Below, piece by piece: positions 29,995-38,480 of a stretch of DNA of 64,000 nt. Location: contig NZ_VKDC01000007.1 in NCBI RefSeq assembly GCF_007097395.1, forward strand, positions 40,851 through 104,850, in the 5' to 3' direction. Within the stretch, counting starts at the first letter, position 1. Each line of letters starts with the position of its first letter. The notes below the pieces were generated by a model, which saw only the letters and a program-made list of their open reading frames with translations, did not search any database and had not been told where the DNA came from. Source of the DNA: Fulvivirga sp. M361 (GTDB lineage: Bacteria; Bacteroidota; Bacteroidia; Cytophagales; Cyclobacteriaceae). A program made the position numbers and the translations under genes.

Positions 29995-30031
29995 TAAATT
30001 CATTAGATTTAGTGCGCACTCGCGCGTATTT

Positions 30032-30499
30032 ATGGCTGAATGGACCACGGTAATATCATTAGTAGTTTTAGGGCTTTTTTTGATCCTGCTGGAACTTTTA
30101 TTTGTTCCGGGTACCACTGTGGTCGGAATACTTGGTTTTGTTGCCTCCCTATTCGGGATTTATCTTAGTTTTAGTTACTTTGGCAGCAGTACTGGCTGGT
30201 TATTTGTACTGGGTTCATCTGTTTTCTTTGCTGTATCATTATATTTTAGTTTCAAGTCCAAAACCTGGGAGCGTTTTTCACTAAAAAGTGCTATAAAAAG
30301 CAAGGTAAATGAAGGGCTAATAAATGAATTGAAGATTAATGATGAAGGAATGGCAATTTCCACCATTAAACCCATTGGGAAAGCTGAATTCAAAGAAAAA
30401 GAATATGAAGTAAAGTCATTGGGCAATTACATAGAACCAGGCACAAAAATCAAAATCATAAAAATTGACATCAACAATATTATCATAGAACCAATATAA
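30032..30499 (+). CDS. NfeD-like membrane protein (short form)
   Basis: A 155-residue protein with two or three N-terminal membrane helices (about 7-30, 30-50, 50-70) and a C-terminal OB-fold domain of the NfeD type ([14 protein letters not shown]...[41 protein letters not shown]). The protease domain of long NfeD proteins is absent. Short NfeD proteins are partners of flotillin-like proteins in membrane microdomains. It ends four bases before floA, which confirms the usual pair. Confidence 0.92.
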   Translation: MAEWTTVISLVVLGLFLILLELLFVPGTTVVGILGFVASLFGIYLSFSYFGSSTGWLFVLGSSVFFAVSLYFSFKSKTWERFSLKSAIKSKVNEGLINELKINDEGMAISTIKPIGKAEFKEKEYEVKSLGNYIEPGTKIKIIKIDINNIIIEPI

Positions 30500-30503
30500 T
30501 AGC

Positions 30504-31484
30504 ATGGAAGGAATACTCTTAATAGGTTTAATATTTTTAGGGATAGTAGGTGTACTATTATTCTTCTACTTCATTCCCGTAGGGCTTTGGGTTACAGCAA
30601 TATTCTCAGGGGTTCGGGTAACACTTGGTGAACTGATCGGAATGCGTTTCAGGAAAGTTCCGCCGAGCGTCATTGTAAACTCTTTGATTACAGCCACTAA
30701 AGCAGGCCTTCAACTGACCACACGTGAACTTGAAACACACTATCTGGCTGGTGGAAATGTACCCAATGTAATTCGTGCCCTTATTTCAGCTGACAAAGCC
30801 AATATTGAACTGTCTTTTAATCAGTCTACGGCTATTGATCTGGCCGGAAGAGATGTATTTGAAGCGGTACAAATATCTGTTAATCCAAAAGTAATTACTA
30901 CCCCAAAAGTAGCTGCAGTGGCTGCTGACGGTATCCAGCTAGTGGCTATCGCCAGAGTAACGGTACGTGCCAACATCTCACAGCTTGTGGGTGGTGCCGG
31001 AGAAGATACCATTTTGGCTCGTGTAGGTGAAGGTATTGTGACCTCTATTGGTTCGGCAGGAACTCACAAAGAAGTACTGGAAAATCCGGATAAAATATCT
31101 AAAGTAGTATTAAGCAGAGGTCTTGACGCAGGCACAGCCTTCGAAATACTCTCTATTGACATTGCTGACGTAGACGTTGGTACTAACATCGGTGCCAAGC
31201 TTCAGACGGACCAGGCCTCAGCTGACCTGAAAGTGGCAGAGGCAAAAGCAGAAGAAAGAAGAGCAATGGCAGTAGCATTAGAGCAAGAAATGATAGCCAA
31301 GGCACAGGATGCACGTGCTAAAGTAATTGAAGCGGAAGCAGAAGTGCCAAGGGCAATGGCGGAAGCTTTTAGAAGCGGTAATCTCGGCATCATGGACTAT
31401 TATAAAATGGAAAATATCAAAGCAGATACTGATATGCGCGACAGTATTGCTAAGCCAGGATCAGGTTCTGGTAGTAGTAAATAA
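30504..31484 (+). CDS. floA: Flotillin-like protein FloA
   Basis: A 326-residue protein of the UPF0365/FloA family. It has an N-terminal membrane hairpin (about 3-27 [21 protein letters not shown]), an SPFH (band 7) domain from about 60-215, and an alanine- and glutamate-rich coiled coil ([20 protein letters not shown], about 235-285) that drives oligomerisation. FloA marks detergent-resistant membrane microdomains and influences membrane fluidity and protein localisation. It forms an operon with the NfeD-like gene upstream. A strong bidirectional hairpin lies after the stop codon. Confidence 0.95.
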   Translation: MEGILLIGLIFLGIVGVLLFFYFIPVGLWVTAIFSGVRVTLGELIGMRFRKVPPSVIVNSLITATKAGLQLTTRELETHYLAGGNVPNVIRALISADKANIELSFNQSTAIDLAGRDVFEAVQISVNPKVITTPKVAAVAADGIQLVAIARVTVRANISQLVGGAGEDTILARVGEGIVTSIGSAGTHKEVLENPDKISKVVLSRGLDAGTAFEILSIDIADVDVGTNIGAKLQTDQASADLKVAEAKAEERRAMAVALEQEMIAKAQDARAKVIEAEAEVPRAMAEAFRSGNLGIMDYYKMENIKADTDMRDSIAKPGSGSGSSK

Positions 31485-31501
31485 TATACTACCCTTTTGA
31501 T

Positions 31502-31541
31502 TTACAGGTGAGTAGAAAGCAATTTGGTTACTCACCTGTAA
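31502..31541. terminator. Bidirectional terminator hairpin between floA and the SDR gene
   Basis: TTACAGGTGAGTA (31502-31514) and TACTCACCTGTAA (31529-31541) form a perfect 13-bp stem with a 14-base loop. It sits in the 61-base gap between two convergent genes, so it can end both transcripts. Confidence 0.8.
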
Positions 31542-31545
31542 GTTC

Positions 31546-32304
31546 TTATCTCACATAACTTCCGGCATTGATATCAATCGTGGTTCCCGTGGCATGTTTT
31601 GCTAATCCACTGGCTAAAAAGACAACCGTTTGAGCAATGTCTTTAGGTTCCGTCAGTTCATTTAAGGAGAGATCATTTAGTACATACCCTTCTCCATAGG
31701 TGTCAATAAAATCCTGGGCCATATCCGTGCGCGTAAAACCCGGCGCTACACCAAAGGCCGTTATGTTTTGCTTACCATAGGCCCTGGCGATTGATTTTGT
31801 AAGTGCGGTCATTCCACCTTTGGAAGCAGCATATGCCAGGTACTCTGATTGGTCACCACGAAATGCCGCACGTGAGCTTATGTTAATGATGATGCCATGT
31901 TCCCTCTGTATAAAATCAGATATGGCCATTTTACATAGCAAAGCCGTAGCAGTCAGATTCACTGTCATGGTTTTATTCCAGTTTTCAAGCCAATCTGTAT
32001 TTTCTTCCTCAATAGGTGCACTTATCGCAATACCTGCATTATTGACCAGGACATCGATTCGACCATACTCTTTTAACACTTGTTGATAGAGTTGCTCTAC
32101 CTCTTTCATTATGCCGAGGTCTGCTTGAAAGGCCTGTGAATTCTTACCAATTTCAGTGCTCAATGCTCTGGCTGAATCCAAATTGGCATTGGCATGTACA
32201 GCTACGATTCCGCCACACTCACTTATTGATCGTGCTATGGCAGCCCCTATTCCACGACTGCCACCGGTCACCAGTACTACTTTATTACTTAAATCTATGG
32301 TCAT
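31546..32304 (-). CDS. Short-chain dehydrogenase/reductase, 3-oxoacyl-ACP-reductase-like
   Basis: A 252-residue SDR starting at MTIDLSNKVVLVTGG. The open frame continues 55 codons upstream, but that part overlaps the DUF3179 gene and lacks SDR character. Motifs are TGGSRGIGAA (cofactor-binding glycines, about 13-22), NNAGIA, catalytic Ser in NISSRAAFRG, and YAASKGG for the Tyr-Lys pair. The C-terminal part includes VAPGFTRTDMA and TIDINAGSYVR. This classical FabG-like SDR reduces a keto group with NAD(P)H; the substrate cannot be assigned because no fatty acid synthesis gene is adjacent. It may be transcribed with the DUF3179 gene, 85 bases upstream. Confidence 0.9.
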   Translation of the reverse strand: MTIDLSNKVVLVTGGSRGIGAAIARSISECGGIVAVHANANLDSARALSTEIGKNSQAFQADLGIMKEVEQLYQQVLKEYGRIDVLVNNAGIAISAPIEEENTDWLENWNKTMTVNLTATALLCKMAISDFIQREHGIIINISSRAAFRGDQSEYLAYAASKGGMTALTKSIARAYGKQNITAFGVAPGFTRTDMAQDFIDTYGEGYVLNDLSLNELTEPKDIAQTVVFLASGLAKHATGTTIDINAGSYVR

Positions 32305-32389
32305 CTCTTTATCGTTGCCTGAATATAATAAATTCACCAGGCCAATGGTAGAGGGATGAAGTATTAGTAGCCGATCGCTACGACAGACA

Positions 32390-33337
32390 TCATTTAGCAG
32401 GAAAAATTTTAGTATCAGGATGAATGGCATACCAGGCAAACCAATAGAGCGTAACACTTGGGTAGACATCCCCCACTTGATTAAAGACTACTACAGTTTG
32501 CCTCTTCTTATCGAATTGTACCGTGAGTCCCTTATACACCTTATCAGCGTTCTTCTTACGTAAACGAGAAAAAGGGAAAGCTATATATTCACCGTCCAGC
32601 TCAATACCTACCACCAGTTGTTTATTCAATAAAACGTGATTTTCATGCTCCACCGGAAACATCAATTGATCTGTTAATCCATAGGCTGAATAAGGTGAGT
32701 GATCATAATTTCTTACGTAACCGGTTTCAGTGGATAGCACTAAAGTCTTAGGGTATTGTTCTTTCCATTCGGCCCAGGTCACCATTTGTGAGGTGATAAC
32801 TTCTAAGGCTTTGCCTGAATTCGTTCCTGCTACAGACGCCCCTATAAGCTGCGACCAAAGTGATTGTGTTTCACGGTCATAAAGTAGCACATCACTATTA
32901 TACAACAACCCTGAAACACCGAAGGTATAAGCTCTTCCCTTCACACAAGCATTAAATACCAAGCCACTTCTGCATAACGCACAGTAAGTTATTACTACAG
33001 GTCTGGTGGAGATCTCATCATTCACAATCTCATGCCAATTCAGTATTTTTATAGGATATGCTTTTGCTATACCATTTATTTCTACCCCTATGATTAAATC
33101 ATTTGGCTTGATAAAAGTAGCATTGGAAGCACTTTCAAACCTGGGGTGATTGATGGCCGGAATGCCATCTTTAGGAGGGCCACCTTGTTTGATCTCACTG
33201 AAGGAAATGGTGAGATCAGACAAATTAAATCCGTTTTTTTGCAGTTGTTTTTGTGAAAGTGTATTAGTGTAAATAAAAATACCCAAAACCAACGCTGACA
33301 GACGAGCTAAAATTGGTTTGCGTGTAACGCTATACAT
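32390..33337 (-). CDS. DUF3179 domain-containing secreted protein
   Basis: A 315-residue protein with an N-terminal signal (about 11-29, LSALVLGIFIYTNTLSQ). The DUF3179 signature is visible: IPAINHPRF, AYPIKILNWHEIVND, VITYCALCRSGLVF (the family usually has YCPLCxTG), YNSDVLLYDRETQSLWSQ and GVEINGIAKA. Function is unknown; the conserved Cys pair and His suggest a metal or redox centre outside the cytoplasm. It precedes the SDR gene in the same direction. Confidence 0.9.
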   Translation of the reverse strand: MYSVTRKPILARLSALVLGIFIYTNTLSQKQLQKNGFNLSDLTISFSEIKQGGPPKDGIPAINHPRFESASNATFIKPNDLIIGVEINGIAKAYPIKILNWHEIVNDEISTRPVVITYCALCRSGLVFNACVKGRAYTFGVSGLLYNSDVLLYDRETQSLWSQLIGASVAGTNSGKALEVITSQMVTWAEWKEQYPKTLVLSTETGYVRNYDHSPYSAYGLTDQLMFPVEHENHVLLNKQLVVGIELDGEYIAFPFSRLRKKNADKVYKGLTVQFDKKRQTVVVFNQVGDVYPSVTLYWFAWYAIHPDTKIFPAK

Positions 33338-33460
33338 CAGGATAGGTTAAAAGTGTTATGCTCTTAACGAATGAAGTGATTCAAAGTAGTGTCAGACAGA
33401 AAACAAAAGATATCTTTTTCTTAATTTTCCCGTTGAATTAATGAGGTCAAAAACAAACTT

Positions 33461-33661
33461 ATGAGATTTCTAACCAGCCTTATTTTATGGTGCATTTTAT
33501 TGGTCCTCTGCTGGCCCATAGCACTGTTATTGTTGTTTCTTTTTCCTGTTATCTGGCTCATATCAATACCCTTCCGCCTTTTAGGTATTGCTGTTGGTGG
33601 GGTTTTTAAACTTATTGAAGCCATATTTATGCTGCCCTTCAGAATACTTGGCGCTAAATAA
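33461..33661 (+). CDS. Small hydrophobic membrane protein
   Basis: A 66-residue protein, about two thirds hydrophobic, with an ATG at 33461 after an AT-rich leader. Two membrane segments (about 4-32 and 33-58) and a basic end (FRILGAK) are visible. The codon use and the absence of polar surprises suggest a real gene, and similar tiny proteins occur in Bacteroidota. No function can be assigned. It converges with the Fic gene, leaving 13 bases between the stops. Confidence 0.6.
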   Translation: MRFLTSLILWCILLVLCWPIALLLLFLFPVIWLISIPFRLLGIAVGGVFKLIEAIFMLPFRILGAK

Positions 33662-33674
33662 ACACTTTCCGCAC

Positions 33675-34805
33675 TCAGTCTGCCAGAATACTGTTCAACT
33701 CCAGGTTAATATAATAATGATGGCCCTGAATAGATTTCTTCTCTAACACACCCAGATCGGAAAGTACGTTGAGGTAGTTACGTGCGGTATTCTCGGCATA
33801 CAGCTTCTCATCTGTAAGATGCTTTACTTTCGTATAAGGCTGTGAGAAAATAAGGTTCAGGAGTTGATCAGGCCTCCTGATATCTGTTTCTGCTTCAACT
33901 ACCTGCTGTATGTCTTCTTTGGCCGCAACGATCCTGTTGATCTTTTCGAAGGTAAGGTAAGAAGTCATTTCAACAGCTTTAAGCATATATAAAATCCAGT
34001 TTTGCCAATCTCCCTGCTGTGATACACGCGCTAACGCACTATAATATTCATTTTTATGCTGGATAATATAGCGACTTAAGAAAAGGATGGGATAATCCAA
34101 CAACCCTTTTTTATTTAAAAAATGAATATTAAATATCCTGCCGGTACGACCATTACCATCCCTAAAAGGATGGATAGCTTCAAACTGAAAATGTCCTATT
34201 GCCATTTTCAGCAAGGGGTCTAACGGATATTGCTCATCATTATTCATGAAAGCCAGCAGGTTTTGCAACTTCTCCTCTATGATACCTTTACCGCGTGGGG
34301 GAGTATAAATAGGTGTGCCGGCATTTGGTCCGCTACCTCCCTGACGTATATAAGTCTGTGCAAAATGCGGTCGAAAGCCTTCATTAGTTTGTTTCACTAC
34401 ATGGCACATTTCTATGAAATAAGCCAAATCAAATTCCGCATTTTGATTAAGGTATTCATAACCACGCCAAAGCGCCTCACGATAACGGAGCACCTCTTTT
34501 ACGGCCCCTTCAGATGGCTCATCATGTTGTTCACTAAAAGCTTTATAAAGCTCATCATCTGTTGTGAAAATGTTTTCGATCTCACTGGAGGCCTTAGCCT
34601 CCTGTAAACTGATAGAATTGATGAGTACACTTTGATCGGGGATAGCAATGCTTCTGCCGTATAATTTTCCAAGTGCTTCTTTTGCCTTGCCAAGCTGTTC
34701 ATAAACTTCAACAGTTTGGTATAACGCCGGAGAGAGGGGTAACTCAGGTAAATTGTTCCAGGGAGCGTTGCGGTCAGGATTAATGGGGTAATAGATATTA
34801 GACAT
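33675..34805 (-). CDS. Fic family protein (class II, self-inhibited) with C-terminal winged helix
   Basis: A 376-residue Fic protein. The catalytic loop is HPFRDGNGRTGR (H212 onward), complete with the His and the anion-binding GNGR, so it should be an active AMP-transferase or related nucleotidyl-transferase. The inhibitory helix motif S-x3-E-N is present (S73 to N78 within SSEIENI) N-terminal to the Fic core, which defines class II. The C-terminal 80 residues form a winged-helix domain (YTKVKHLTDEKLYAENTARNYLNVLSDLGVLEKK), as in chromosomal Fic regulators. These modify target proteins and often repress their own promoter. The upstream region contains five copies of an ACATTAA-type element. 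Confidence 0.94.
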   Translation of the reverse strand: MSNIYYPINPDRNAPWNNLPELPLSPALYQTVEVYEQLGKAKEALGKLYGRSIAIPDQSVLINSISLQEAKASSEIENIFTTDDELYKAFSEQHDEPSEGAVKEVLRYREALWRGYEYLNQNAEFDLAYFIEMCHVVKQTNEGFRPHFAQTYIRQGGSGPNAGTPIYTPPRGKGIIEEKLQNLLAFMNNDEQYPLDPLLKMAIGHFQFEAIHPFRDGNGRTGRIFNIHFLNKKGLLDYPILFLSRYIIQHKNEYYSALARVSQQGDWQNWILYMLKAVEMTSYLTFEKINRIVAAKEDIQQVVEAETDIRRPDQLLNLIFSQPYTKVKHLTDEKLYAENTARNYLNVLSDLGVLEKKSIQGHHYYINLELNSILAD

Positions 34806-34901
34806 TAAAAAGAGTTTGTTTTAATGTTTGAATCTGTTTTAGACATTAAAAATAACCAAAAAGACCAAGTAAACATTAAAATTTAATCAAATTAATGTTT
34901 G
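34798..34901. promoter_or_regulatory. Repeated operator-like elements upstream of the Fic gene
   Basis: Five ACATTAA/TTAATGT elements occur in both orientations: near 34801, 34820, 34842, 34871 and 34892. Two share the identical 14-mer TTAGACATTAAAAA (34798-34811 and 34839-34852), the first covering the start codon. This suggests autoregulation by the winged helix of the Fic protein. Confidence 0.5.
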
Positions 34902-34925
34902 CAATCATAATAGACCTCAAAAGAC

Positions 34926-36020
34926 CTAAATACTACCTTGCGTAAACTCCACACTATAAACAGCAGCTAAATGATGACTTAAAACTTCCCAATTATCACC
35001 ACGATTATGCGATAAGTAAACGTTACCGGTAGTAGTACCAAAAGCAACCGTTTCATTATCATGCACCATGGCATGTCTATAAATGATATCGAAACAATGC
35101 TCTTGAGGAAGGCCTTCCCTAAGGTCTTTCCACGTTTTTCCACCATCATCGGTACGACATACACAAAGTGCATTATCCACCGGCACCCGCATTTCATCTT
35201 TAACCGCTGGCACTACCCATGCTACATCCGCATTATTATCATCTACTGCCACGGCAAAACCAAACTTCGCAGGGCCCTCTTTTTCGCTCACCTCTTCCCA
35301 GGTTTTAGCCCCATCTATAGATCGGAAAATACCACAATGGTTCTGCTGCCATAACACGTCCGGGTTACTGGCGCAAGAAACCAGTAAGTGCGGGTCTTGA
35401 CCCACTTCAGCATCCGGATCAGGTAAAAAATCTGCTTTCAGTCCTTTATTTCTTACTTCCCAGTTCTTACCACCATCCACAGTTTCAAAAACACCTGCTG
35501 CACTTATCCCCACATAAATATGGTCGCTATTACGTGGATCAACCAATATGGAATGTATTCCGGCATAATCTCTACCTCCTCCAAACCATTGATCTTTACG
35601 TGAAGGTTGATCCCAAAGACCACGGTTGAGCTTAAAAGAAGCACCATCGTCAGTACTTTCAAATAGCCCTCCCGGTTCAGTACCCAACCATATCTTACCG
35701 GCATTATCTACTCCTCCATGCGACAAAGCCCATAGATATTTAACCGCCGCAGGCACACCATCTTTTACCTCCTCTCCTTCCGGAAATTTAGGAGTTGTCA
35801 GCTCTAACCATGTTTTTCCCTCGTCCATGGATTTATGCAGTTTACATCCCCAGTGTCCGTGGTCAAGGCAAGCCCACCAGATATTATTTCTGTCATCCAC
35901 CATAGTAAGGGAAACAGGAAGCCCCCGAAAAGCCAGGAGATCAAATTTCCATCCGCCCGAACTTTCCTTGTAAACAACTAATCCTTTACGCGTGCCTAAG
36001 AGTAGTTTTCTTGATTTCAT
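34926..36020 (-). CDS. BNR/sialidase-like beta-propeller protein (VPS10-type repeats)
   Basis: A 364-residue protein starting at MKSRKLLLGTRKG (an upstream Met is also in frame but less likely). It contains BNR/Asp-box repeats such as SMDEGKTWLE, TVDGGKNWEV, SIDGAKTWEE, TDDGGKTWKD and SHNRGDNWEV, which build a propeller as in exo-alpha-sialidases and sortilin-like domains. No signal peptide and no clear sialidase active-site arginines are seen, so a glycosidase role is unproven. It lies 42 bases downstream of a MoaD/ThiS-like gene on the same strand, and this pairing suggests a shared function. Confidence 0.88.
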   Translation of the reverse strand: MKSRKLLLGTRKGLVVYKESSGGWKFDLLAFRGLPVSLTMVDDRNNIWWACLDHGHWGCKLHKSMDEGKTWLELTTPKFPEGEEVKDGVPAAVKYLWALSHGGVDNAGKIWLGTEPGGLFESTDDGASFKLNRGLWDQPSRKDQWFGGGRDYAGIHSILVDPRNSDHIYVGISAAGVFETVDGGKNWEVRNKGLKADFLPDPDAEVGQDPHLLVSCASNPDVLWQQNHCGIFRSIDGAKTWEEVSEKEGPAKFGFAVAVDDNNADVAWVVPAVKDEMRVPVDNALCVCRTDDGGKTWKDLREGLPQEHCFDIIYRHAMVHDNETVAFGTTTGNVYLSHNRGDNWEVLSHHLAAVYSVEFTQGSI

Positions 36021-36062
36021 AGTAATGATGTTATGATGCAATTCTAAATTTCTTACGCTCTT

Positions 36063-36335
36063 TTAGCCTCCTGATAAGGCCTGTAAGATGTACACTTCGT
36101 CATCATCACTCAAATGGTCGGTAAGTTTTATCTTGTCCTTAACCATTTCATTACCAATGAAAATATTAACATGTTTCCTTAACTCACCCTGCTCATCGAC
36201 GATGTAATCTTTGATACCTGAATACTTCTGATTGATATTATCGAGTAATTCTGCCACATTTTCCCCATTAAACTGACCTGTATCTAAATCAGGATAAAAA
36301 CGCTTGAGGTTAGGTGTAAATTTAACGTTAGGCAT
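36063..36335 (-). CDS. MoaD/ThiS-family sulfur carrier-like protein
   Basis: A 90-residue ubiquitin-fold protein starting at MPNVKFTPNLKRF, with a C-terminal Gly-Gly (ILQALSGG), as required for thiocarboxylation or conjugation in the MoaD/ThiS family. The LTDHLSDDDEVYILQ segment is the usual last strand. The neighbours contain no moaE, thiG, E1-like adenylyl transferase or sulfurtransferase, so the partner is not obvious. The next gene is the BNR-repeat protein. Possible roles are sulfur transfer or carrier-protein conjugation. The start at 36335 fits better than the upstream Met, which adds two residues rich in Cys and His. Confidence 0.88.
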   Translation of the reverse strand: MPNVKFTPNLKRFYPDLDTGQFNGENVAELLDNINQKYSGIKDYIVDEQGELRKHVNIFIGNEMVKDKIKLTDHLSDDDEVYILQALSGG

Positions 36336-36549
36336 ATGACACAACCAATGGCAGAACATCGAATATGGTACATATACGTCATAAATGCAAAGAGGTTGAA
36401 CAATATATGATCTAATAATACTTGAGATTTTTACCGGAAGGCTATCATGAAATTATAGTATCCCTAAACAAACAAATTCGCAAATGGCTATAATTCTTTA
36501 GTTTTACCCGCTTTGAAAAACTTTTAAATCCCACAAGTAATTACATTAT

Positions 36550-36987
36550 ATGTTTTCCAAGTCTTGTGAATATGCCTTACAGGCTATTTTATACATATGT
36601 TTAAACGCCCAAAAAAACCGGCCCGTAGGGTTAAAAGATATAGCCGAAGCTCAAAAAATCCCCCTTCACTTTTTGAGTAAAGTTCTACAGGAATTGGTCA
36701 AACATAAAGTCCTGGATTCTGCCAAAGGCCCTAAGGGAGGGTTTTCATTAGTCGATGACCCAAACAACATGTATTTATTAAAAATAGTGGAAATAGTAGA
36801 TGGGTCGGATCTGTTTGACCGATGTGGTATCGGACTTAAGGAATGCTCAGATGAGTATCCTTGTCCCATACATTTCGATTACCAGCTCGTCAAAGAAAAA
36901 ATAAAAAACTTATTGAGTGAAAAGACTATTTACCAACTCTGTATAGACGTAAAAAACGGAGACGCCATCGTTAGCTTTAGTGAATGA
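36550..36987 (+). CDS. Rrf2-family transcription regulator with Fe-S ligands
   Basis: A 145-residue Rrf2 protein. The N-terminal winged helix starts MFSKSCEYALQAILYI and includes PVGLKDIAEAQKIPLHFLSKVLQELVKH. The wing GPKGGFSL and the cysteine triplet CGIGLKECSDEYPC (spacing C-x6-C-x5-C) match IscR/NsrR-type Fe-S-binding regulators. It would sense iron-sulfur state, NO or oxygen. It is followed after 183 bases by a radical SAM gene, with a 32-bp palindrome in between that is a good operator candidate. No isc or nor genes are nearby. Confidence 0.92.
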   Translation: MFSKSCEYALQAILYICLNAQKNRPVGLKDIAEAQKIPLHFLSKVLQELVKHKVLDSAKGPKGGFSLVDDPNNMYLLKIVEIVDGSDLFDRCGIGLKECSDEYPCPIHFDYQLVKEKIKNLLSEKTIYQLCIDVKNGDAIVSFSE

Positions 36988-37109
36988 GCAGTGGATCAGA
37001 ACGCCAATCTGGCTTTCTAAGAATAAAATACACTTAACCGATTGTTTAACAGCAATTTAAACCATTGTTACTGACAGACAAGAAAGATACGTTTGATTTT
37101 CGGTTCTTT

Positions 37110-37141
37110 ATTTTAGATATTTAGGTCTAAATATCTAAAAT
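37110..37141. promoter_or_regulatory. 32-bp near-perfect palindrome, likely operator for the Rrf2 regulator
   Basis: ATTTTAGATATTTAG (37110-37124) and CTAAATATCTAAAAT (37127-37141) form a perfect 15-bp dyad with a GT spacer, 29 bases before the radical SAM start and about 120 bases after the Rrf2 gene. Rrf2/NsrR sites are AT-rich dyads of this shape. Confidence 0.7.
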
Positions 37142-37170
37142 AAATTGAAAAAGCCAGAAATACCACCATA

Positions 37171-38436
37171 ATGAGCGCTATTCCCTCACTGAAAAAGAAC
37201 CATTTATACCGACTGCCCTGGTCTGCCAATGACAATCCCATAGGGTGGGTAGAAGTCACTGACATATGTAACATCAAGTGTGAAGGTTGTTATCGATTAA
37301 TAATGGGTGACGGCCACAAAAGCCTCGAACAGATCAAATCCGAGATTTACTTCATGAAAAAGTGGAGAAACTGTGATAACATCTCTCTTGCAGGTGGCGA
37401 GCCCATCTTACATCCCGATATTATTGATATTGTAGGTTTCATCAAATTTCTGAAGATGAAATGTGTGATCCTGACCAATGGTTATGCTCTTAATGACAGT
37501 ATGATCTCTCAATTAAAAAAGGCAGGGCTTACAGGCTTTAGTTTTCATATTGATACCACACAAATACGCCCGGAATTCAAAAAGAAAAAAATTGAGAGTG
37601 AAATGAATTTGAGTGACCTGAGACTCCACTATGCAAAAATGGCCTGCAAAGCCAAGGTCAATGCGAGTTTTGGGATTACCGTCCACGCTGAGAATTACAA
37701 CGAGGTTCCCGAATTTATCCAATGGGCCATCAACAACTCTAACCTGGTCAGTGGTATATCTTTGATCACTCACCGGATGATGCCCACCAAAGGAATAACC
37801 TATTTTGCTAACGGAAAAGAAGTAAATGTAGGAGCTGACAGCCTGGGGTATACTTCGGAAAATAACAGCTCAAATGAAACACCAGCAATCACCTCAAAAG
37901 ACCTGTATTCTTTGATCAAATCACACTTTCCCGGGTATGAGGCTACCAGCTATCTCGGAGGCACCGAAGATCACACCTCTTTCAAATGGCTCATCGGAAA
38001 TATGATTGTGGATAAGCGTGGTCGGATATATGGTGGATATGGGAAAAAGGCCATGGAGTTAATACAAACGTTCCATCATTTCTTCAACGGCTCATATCTG
38101 GTCTACCCAAACCGCAAAGTGGGAAAGGCCATATTATTGTTGTCACCATTCGACAAGTTTTTAAGAAAAGCCTTTTTGAATATTATCAAACAAGGTTTAA
38201 AGAACCCTATAAGATTCTTTAAACCTTTGAATGTATTAGGCATTGGCATAATACAGGCACCTGATATCTTACCGGATGGCAAAATTGATATGTGCGATGA
38301 CTGCCCTGATATGTGCCTACACGAGGGTAAAATGGTAAACTCCTGTAGATTGGACGAATGTAGAATCTATGGTTCATTCCTTGAACCTCGTATCCAAAAA
38401 ACGCAGGAGAAACCTATTGACCCTATTTTAAACTGA
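37171..38436 (+). CDS. Radical SAM protein with C-terminal Cys cluster
   Basis: A 421-residue protein. The radical SAM motif CNIKCEGC near residue 31-38 binds the SAM-reducing [4Fe-4S] cluster, followed by AGGEPILHPDI (the GGE motif). The barrel runs to about residue 250. The C-terminus adds a Cys-rich segment MCDDCPDMC...SCRLDEC (about 370-405), which could hold an auxiliary cluster as in SPASM-like proteins. The substrate is not identifiable. A 32-bp palindrome and an Rrf2 regulator immediately upstream suggest control by an Fe-S sensor. It converges with the CoA-transferase gene. Confidence 0.9.
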   Translation: MSAIPSLKKNHLYRLPWSANDNPIGWVEVTDICNIKCEGCYRLIMGDGHKSLEQIKSEIYFMKKWRNCDNISLAGGEPILHPDIIDIVGFIKFLKMKCVILTNGYALNDSMISQLKKAGLTGFSFHIDTTQIRPEFKKKKIESEMNLSDLRLHYAKMACKAKVNASFGITVHAENYNEVPEFIQWAINNSNLVSGISLITHRMMPTKGITYFANGKEVNVGADSLGYTSENNSSNETPAITSKDLYSLIKSHFPGYEATSYLGGTEDHTSFKWLIGNMIVDKRGRIYGGYGKKAMELIQTFHHFFNGSYLVYPNRKVGKAILLLSPFDKFLRKAFLNIIKQGLKNPIRFFKPLNVLGIGIIQAPDILPDGKIDMCDDCPDMCLHEGKMVNSCRLDECRIYGSFLEPRIQKTQEKPIDPILN

Positions 38437-38480
38437 TCAGGTTATATCCGCCATATAGTCAGTCAAAGAAGCAGGTTTAT

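Noticed and set aside
32305..32469. Upstream extension of the SDR gene (55 codons)
   Set aside because: Overlaps the end of the DUF3179 gene and lacks SDR features; the Met before TIDLSNKVVLVTGG is the natural start.
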